This document shows positions 5,031 to 8,131 of a stretch of 8,131 bases of DNA, one piece after another. Position 1 is the stretch's first letter. Each line of letters starts with the position of its first letter. A program made the translations under genes and the position numbers. Below the pieces are notes generated by a model, which was given only the letters and a program-made list of their open reading frames with translations, was not told the DNA's origin and searched no databases. Source of the stretch: Rhodobacter sp. (lineage in GTDB: Bacteria; Pseudomonadota; Alphaproteobacteria; Rhodobacterales; Rhodobacteraceae). The stretch covers positions 1 through 8,131 of the forward strand of contig DPZQ01000082.1 in NCBI GenBank assembly GCA_003536295.1, in the 5' to 3' direction.

Positions 5031-8000
5031 TTAGTTTCCTTTGATCGTCAGCGCTTCATTGACCAGCGCATCTTGTTGGATCTTATGTTTTGAGGCCAAG
5101 CCCGTCGCAGGGGAAGCAGAAGCATCGCGACCAACATAGGTGGGGCGATTCACTCTATTGCCAGCATGCGTCAGCACCCATTCCAAATTGGGCTCGATGT
5201 AAGACCAAGCCCCTTGGTTCTTGGGCTCTTCTTGGCACCAGACCATCTCGGCATTTTTAAAGCGCGAAAGCTCTTTCACCAAAGACTGGGTCGGCATTGG
5301 ATAAATCTGTTCAACGCGCAAAAGATAGACATCGTCAATTTTTCGCGTATCGCGTTCTGCCAACAGGTCAAAATAGACCTTTCCCGAACACATGACGACG
5401 CGTTTGATCTTGGCATCGGGTTTTAACTTATTGGTGGAATGGCCCCTCTCGGCATCATCCCAAAGCACGCGGTGAAAAACCGAGCCTTCGGCAAAATCTT
5501 CTAGGTTGGATACGCATTTTGGATGGCGCAATAAAGATTTTGGCGTCATCAGCACTAACGGTTTGCGGAAGTCGCGGTTCAATTGGCGGCGCAAAATATG
5601 GAAATAGTTGGCCGGAGTGGTGCAGTTTGCAACGATCCAATTGTCATGGGCTGACATTTGCAAGAAACGCTCAAGCCGCGCAGAGGAATGTTCGGGCCCT
5701 TGACCTTCAAAACCGTGAGGCAGCAAAAGAACAAGGCCCGACATGCGCAACCATTTGCTTTCGCCCGAGTTTATGAACTGATCAAACATGATCTGCGCAC
5801 CATTGGCAAAATCACCAAATTGCGCTTCCCACATTGTCAAAGCATTAGGTTCTGACAAGGAATAGCCATATTCAAAACCCAAAACAGCATATTCAGACAG
5901 CATCGAGTCGATCACCTCGTACCGAGATTGGCCTGCACGAATATGGTTCAGCGGATAGAGCCGCTCTTCAGTGTCTTGATCGACAAAGGCCGAATGACGC
6001 TGGCTAAAGGTGCCACGTGTGCAATCTTGCCCCGACAGGCGCACAGGCTTGCCATCGAGCAACAAGGTTCCAAAGGCCAAAGCCTCACCCGTAGCCCAGT
6101 CTATGCCTTTTTCGTTTGCAAACATTTTATCTTTCGCGTCAAGTTGGCGTCGCAAAGTCTTATGTAGGTTGAAACTTTCAGGCACACGCGTCAAAGCGGC
6201 CCCAACCTCTTTAAGAGTTTTCATCGCAACACCGGTGTTGCCGACTTGATAATTTGTAAGATCTTTTGCGCCAATACTCTTCCAGCGCCCGTCAAGCCAA
6301 TCAGCCTTATTGGGTTTATATTCTTTTCCCGCTTCAAATTCAGCATTCAAAGTGGCCTGAAAGACGGCCTTCATATCTTCGATTTCGCCTTCGGAGATAA
6401 GACCATCCGCCACAAGACGTTCAGTATAAAGTTGCAACGTAGTTTTTTGCCGTTTAATCCTGTTATACATGGCAGGATTGGTGAACATCGGCTCGTCACC
6501 CTCGTTATGGCCAAAGCGACGGTAGCAAAAAATATCGATCACAACGTCTTTGTGAAAGGTTTGCCTAAACTCGATGGCCACTTTAGCGGCATGAACCACC
6601 GCTTCAGGATCATCGCCATTCACGTGGAAAATCGGCGCTTCAACCATCAACGCTATATCGGTTGGATAGGGGGATGAGCGGCTAAACGACGGTGCGGTCG
6701 TAAAGCCGATTTGGTTGTTGACCACGATATGGATCGTGCCCCCCGTGCGGTGGCCCTTTAGGCCCGAAAGTCCAAACCCTTCCGCCACAACGCCTTGGCC
6801 GGCAAAGGCCGCATCACCGTGCAGCAATACCGGCAACACTTGGGTGCGTTCTGTGTCATTGAGCTGGTCTTGCTTGGCGCGCACTTTGCCCAAAACTACA
6901 GGATTAACCGCCTCAAGATGGCTGGGATTTGCGGTCAGCGAAAGATGCACCGTATTGCCGTCAAACGTCCGATCAGACGAGGCTCCAAGGTGATATTTAA
7001 CGTCGCCCGACCCATCAATGCTTTCAGGTTTGGACGAACCACCTTGAAATTCATTGAAAATCGCACGGTAAGGTTTCATCATCACATTGGCCAAGACCGA
7101 CAAGCGGCCCCGATGAGGCATACCAATAACCACATCTTTTACGCCCAAACTGCCGCCGCGTTTGATGATTTGTTCCATCGCAGGGATTAAGCTTTCGCCA
7201 CCATCAAGGCCGAACCGTTTTGTGCCCATATATTTGACGTGTAAAAACTTTTCATAACCTTCCGCTTCGACCAATTTGTTCAAAATGGCCTTGCGCCCCT
7301 CGCGGGTAAAGGCGATTTCTTTACCATAACCCTCGATCCGTTCTTTAAGCCAAGATGCCTGTTCAGGATCGGAAATATGCATATATTGCAGCGCAAATGT
7401 ACCGCAATAGGTGCGTTTCAAAATCTCAATGATTTGCCGCATCGAGGCGTGCCGCAGCCCCAAGACATTATCAATAAAAATAGGGCGGTCTAAATCCGCA
7501 TCCGCAAAACCGTAAGTAGCAGGATCAAGCTCGGGCGGATTTGAATTTTGCGAAAGACCCAGCGGATCAAGGTCCGCCGCCAAATGTCCCCTAATACGGT
7601 AGGAACGAATAATCATGATAGCGCGAATAGAATCAAGCACAGCGCGCTGGATTTGTACATCCGTCAGCTCAACCCCAGCAGCCGTGGCCGCGGCCGTGAT
7701 TTTGGGCCTTGCCCCGTGCACTTCTTGCGGAGCAAAAAGCGCAAGTTCGCCTGTTAGGGCCAAGGTCAACTCATCATTGGGTTGGGGGGGCCAGTCTTTG
7801 CGTGCCCATGAAGGGCCTTGGGCTTGGGCTTTGGCCTCAAGCTCGGTCTCGCCTAGGGCTGCGAAAAACGCAGCCCATCCTGCGTCAACCGAAGTTGGAT
7901 CGGCGGCATGCTGCGCCGCTAATTGGTCGATATAGGCAGCATTTGCCCCGTCCAAAAAAGTGGCTGAAAAATTTTCATCATTGGGGCTTTGGACAGTCAT
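5031..8000 (-). CDS. odhA: 2-oxoglutarate dehydrogenase E1 component
   Basis: OdhA (SucA) is the thiamine-diphosphate-dependent E1 that decarboxylates 2-oxoglutarate and succinylates the lipoyl arm of OdhB. It has 989 residues, slightly longer than the 933 of E. coli SucA. The N-terminal E1o domain is visible (NFSATFLDGANAAYIDQL at 10-27), a region that in this family binds E2. The transketolase-like part starts near RSYRIRGHLAADLDPLGL (132-149) and includes MPHRGR (294-299), YHLGASSD (336-343), the diphosphate/Mg signature GDAAFAGQG (395-403) with its NN at 428-429, and FGHNEGDEP (496-504). The pyrimidine-binding domain holds FSQRHSAFVDQ (665-675) and GFEGQGPEHSSARLERFLQ (763-781). His296, His337 and His771 occupy the places of the catalytic histidines known in E. 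coli E1o. The C-terminal domain contains QEEPKNQGAW (923-932). No disruption is seen. The ATG has an AGGTG site four bases upstream. Confidence 0.98.
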   Translation of the reverse strand: MTVQSPNDENFSATFLDGANAAYIDQLAAQHAADPTSVDAGWAAFFAALGETELEAKAQAQGPSWARKDWPPQPNDELTLALTGELALFAPQEVHGARPKITAAATAAGVELTDVQIQRAVLDSIRAIMIIRSYRIRGHLAADLDPLGLSQNSNPPELDPATYGFADADLDRPIFIDNVLGLRHASMRQIIEILKRTYCGTFALQYMHISDPEQASWLKERIEGYGKEIAFTREGRKAILNKLVEAEGYEKFLHVKYMGTKRFGLDGGESLIPAMEQIIKRGGSLGVKDVVIGMPHRGRLSVLANVMMKPYRAIFNEFQGGSSKPESIDGSGDVKYHLGASSDRTFDGNTVHLSLTANPSHLEAVNPVVLGKVRAKQDQLNDTERTQVLPVLLHGDAAFAGQGVVAEGFGLSGLKGHRTGGTIHIVVNNQIGFTTAPSFSRSSPYPTDIALMVEAPIFHVNGDDPEAVVHAAKVAIEFRQTFHKDVVIDIFCYRRFGHNEGDEPMFTNPAMYNRIKRQKTTLQLYTERLVADGLISEGEIEDMKAVFQATLNAEFEAGKEYKPNKADWLDGRWKSIGAKDLTNYQVGNTGVAMKTLKEVGAALTRVPESFNLHKTLRRQLDAKDKMFANEKGIDWATGEALAFGTLLLDGKPVRLSGQDCTRGTFSQRHSAFVDQDTEERLYPLNHIRAGQSRYEVIDSMLSEYAVLGFEYGYSLSEPNALTMWEAQFGDFANGAQIMFDQFINSGESKWLRMSGLVLLLPHGFEGQGPEHSSARLERFLQMSAHDNWIVANCTTPANYFHILRRQLNRDFRKPLVLMTPKSLLRHPKCVSNLEDFAEGSVFHRVLWDDAERGHSTNKLKPDAKIKRVVMCSGKVYFDLLAERDTRKIDDVYLLRVEQIYPMPTQSLVKELSRFKNAEMVWCQEEPKNQGAWSYIEPNLEWVLTHAGNRVNRPTYVGRDASASPATGLASKHKIQQDALVNEALTIKGN
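5035..5040 (-). promoter_or_regulatory. Ribosome binding site of odhB inside odhA
   Basis: AGGAAA on the - strand lies five bases before the odhB ATG and falls within the last Lys-Gly-Asn codons of odhA. The odhA TAA (5031-5033) is separated from the odhB ATG (5027-5029) by a single base. This arrangement predicts translational coupling of E1 and E2, which would help keep their amounts in proportion. Confidence 0.75.
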
Positions 8001-8004
8001 ATGA

Positions 8005-8009
8005 CACCT
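8005..8009 (-). promoter_or_regulatory. Ribosome binding site of odhA
   Basis: AGGTG on the - strand is four bases before the odhA ATG (7998-8000). It is a moderate Shine-Dalgarno match and the only one in a suitable position in this gap. No convincing promoter is seen between sucD and odhA, so odhA is probably read from upstream. Confidence 0.55.
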
Positions 8010-8024
8010 AAGGATTAAGGGAAC

Positions 8025-8047
8025 CGCGCCATCTTCAAGACGGCGCG
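8025..8047. other. Strong hairpin between sucD and odhA
   Basis: The - strand reads CGCGCCGTCT, a three-base loop TGA, then AGATGGCGCG, a near-perfect inverted repeat of ten pairs with one G-U wobble. Downstream in the operon direction the sequence is GTTCCCTTAATCC, which has no proper U tract, so it should not stop transcription of odhA fully. On the + strand the repeat is followed by ATTTATTC and six T, then ATTTT, which resembles an intrinsic terminator for antisense transcripts. Plausible roles are an mRNA stability or processing element between the cistrons, partial attenuation, or blocking of antisense transcription. The structure is seen; the role is inferred. Confidence 0.55.
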
Positions 8048-8059
8048 ATTTATTCTTTT

Positions 8060-8131
8060 TTATTTTCCAATCGCTTCCATCACGGCCTTGCCCAAATGTG
8101 CGGGGCTGTCGGCGACAATGATACCGGCAGA
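8060..8131 (-). CDS. sucD: Succinyl-CoA synthetase alpha subunit, C-terminal end
   Basis: Only the last 23 codons and the TAA (8060-8062) are in the window. They encode SAGIIVADSPAHLGKAVMEAIGK, which matches the C-terminal end typical of alphaproteobacterial succinyl-CoA ligase alpha subunits (an ...ADSPA.LG..V..A.G pattern). SucD carries the phosphohistidine step and the CoA site of succinyl-CoA synthetase, which converts the product of the dehydrogenase encoded next door to succinate. Its position directly upstream of odhA, on the same strand with a 59-base gap, agrees with the sucCD-odhAB-lpdA operons known in this class. The catalytic part lies outside the window, so the call rests on a short tail plus context. 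Confidence 0.85.
   Translation of the reverse strand, partial: SAGIIVADSPAHLGKAVMEAIGK

Noticed and set aside
6246..6677. 143-codon open frame on the + strand antisense to odhA, with others nearby such as 6795-7190
   Set aside because: Several such frames arise from codon bias in the long odhA gene. None has a recognisable domain.
1..8131. Search for mobile elements, CRISPR repeats, tRNA or rRNA genes, att sites, toxin-antitoxin or defence systems
   Set aside because: Nearly all bases are in five recognised housekeeping or helicase genes, the gaps are all shorter than 125 bases, and I saw no direct repeat arrays, transposase motifs or RNA gene signatures.

Overview
This window reads as a chromosomal housekeeping segment from an alphaproteobacterium, most likely a member of the Rhodobacterales/Roseobacter group with moderate GC content. 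I infer this from the compact order sucD, odhA, odhB, lpdA on one strand, from the character of the encoded proteins, and from the RecD-like helicase next to a class 2 dihydroorotate dehydrogenase. I cannot name a genus from sequence alone.

Layout. The left edge holds the last two thirds of pyrD on the + strand (2-694). Everything else is on the - strand. A compact RecD/Dda-type superfamily 1 helicase (691-2250) converges on pyrD, and the two stop codons overlap in the four bases TTAG. A short gap (2251-2372) carries a weak hairpin terminator for the operon to its right and a well-formed promoter for the helicase. This promoter sits so close to the ATG that the helicase mRNA should be leaderless. 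From 2373 to the right edge runs the 2-oxoglutarate dehydrogenase operon, transcribed right to left: the last 23 codons of sucD (8060-8131), odhA/sucA for E1 (5031-8000), odhB/sucB for E2 (3812-5029) and lpdA for E3 (2373-3761).

How the genes work together. OdhA decarboxylates 2-oxoglutarate on thiamine diphosphate. OdhB carries the succinyl group on its single lipoyl arm and transfers it to CoA. LpdA reoxidises the lipoyl arm with FAD and NAD+. SucD, as part of succinyl-CoA synthetase, uses the succinyl-CoA product. All three subunits of the complex and the next TCA-cycle enzyme are therefore encoded in a row. The odhA-odhB junction is one nucleotide, with the odhB ribosome site inside odhA, which predicts translational coupling. 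The sucD-odhA and odhB-lpdA junctions each contain a hairpin, the first one strong.

I found no mobile element, CRISPR array, tRNA or rRNA gene, phage gene or unknown multi-gene system. All five genes are intact as far as visible, with their catalytic motifs. The observations worth following are small regulatory ones: the leaderless helicase promoter, its overlap with the upstream terminator, the hairpin between sucD and odhA, and the overlapping convergent stops. No stretch longer than 300 bases lacks a gene.
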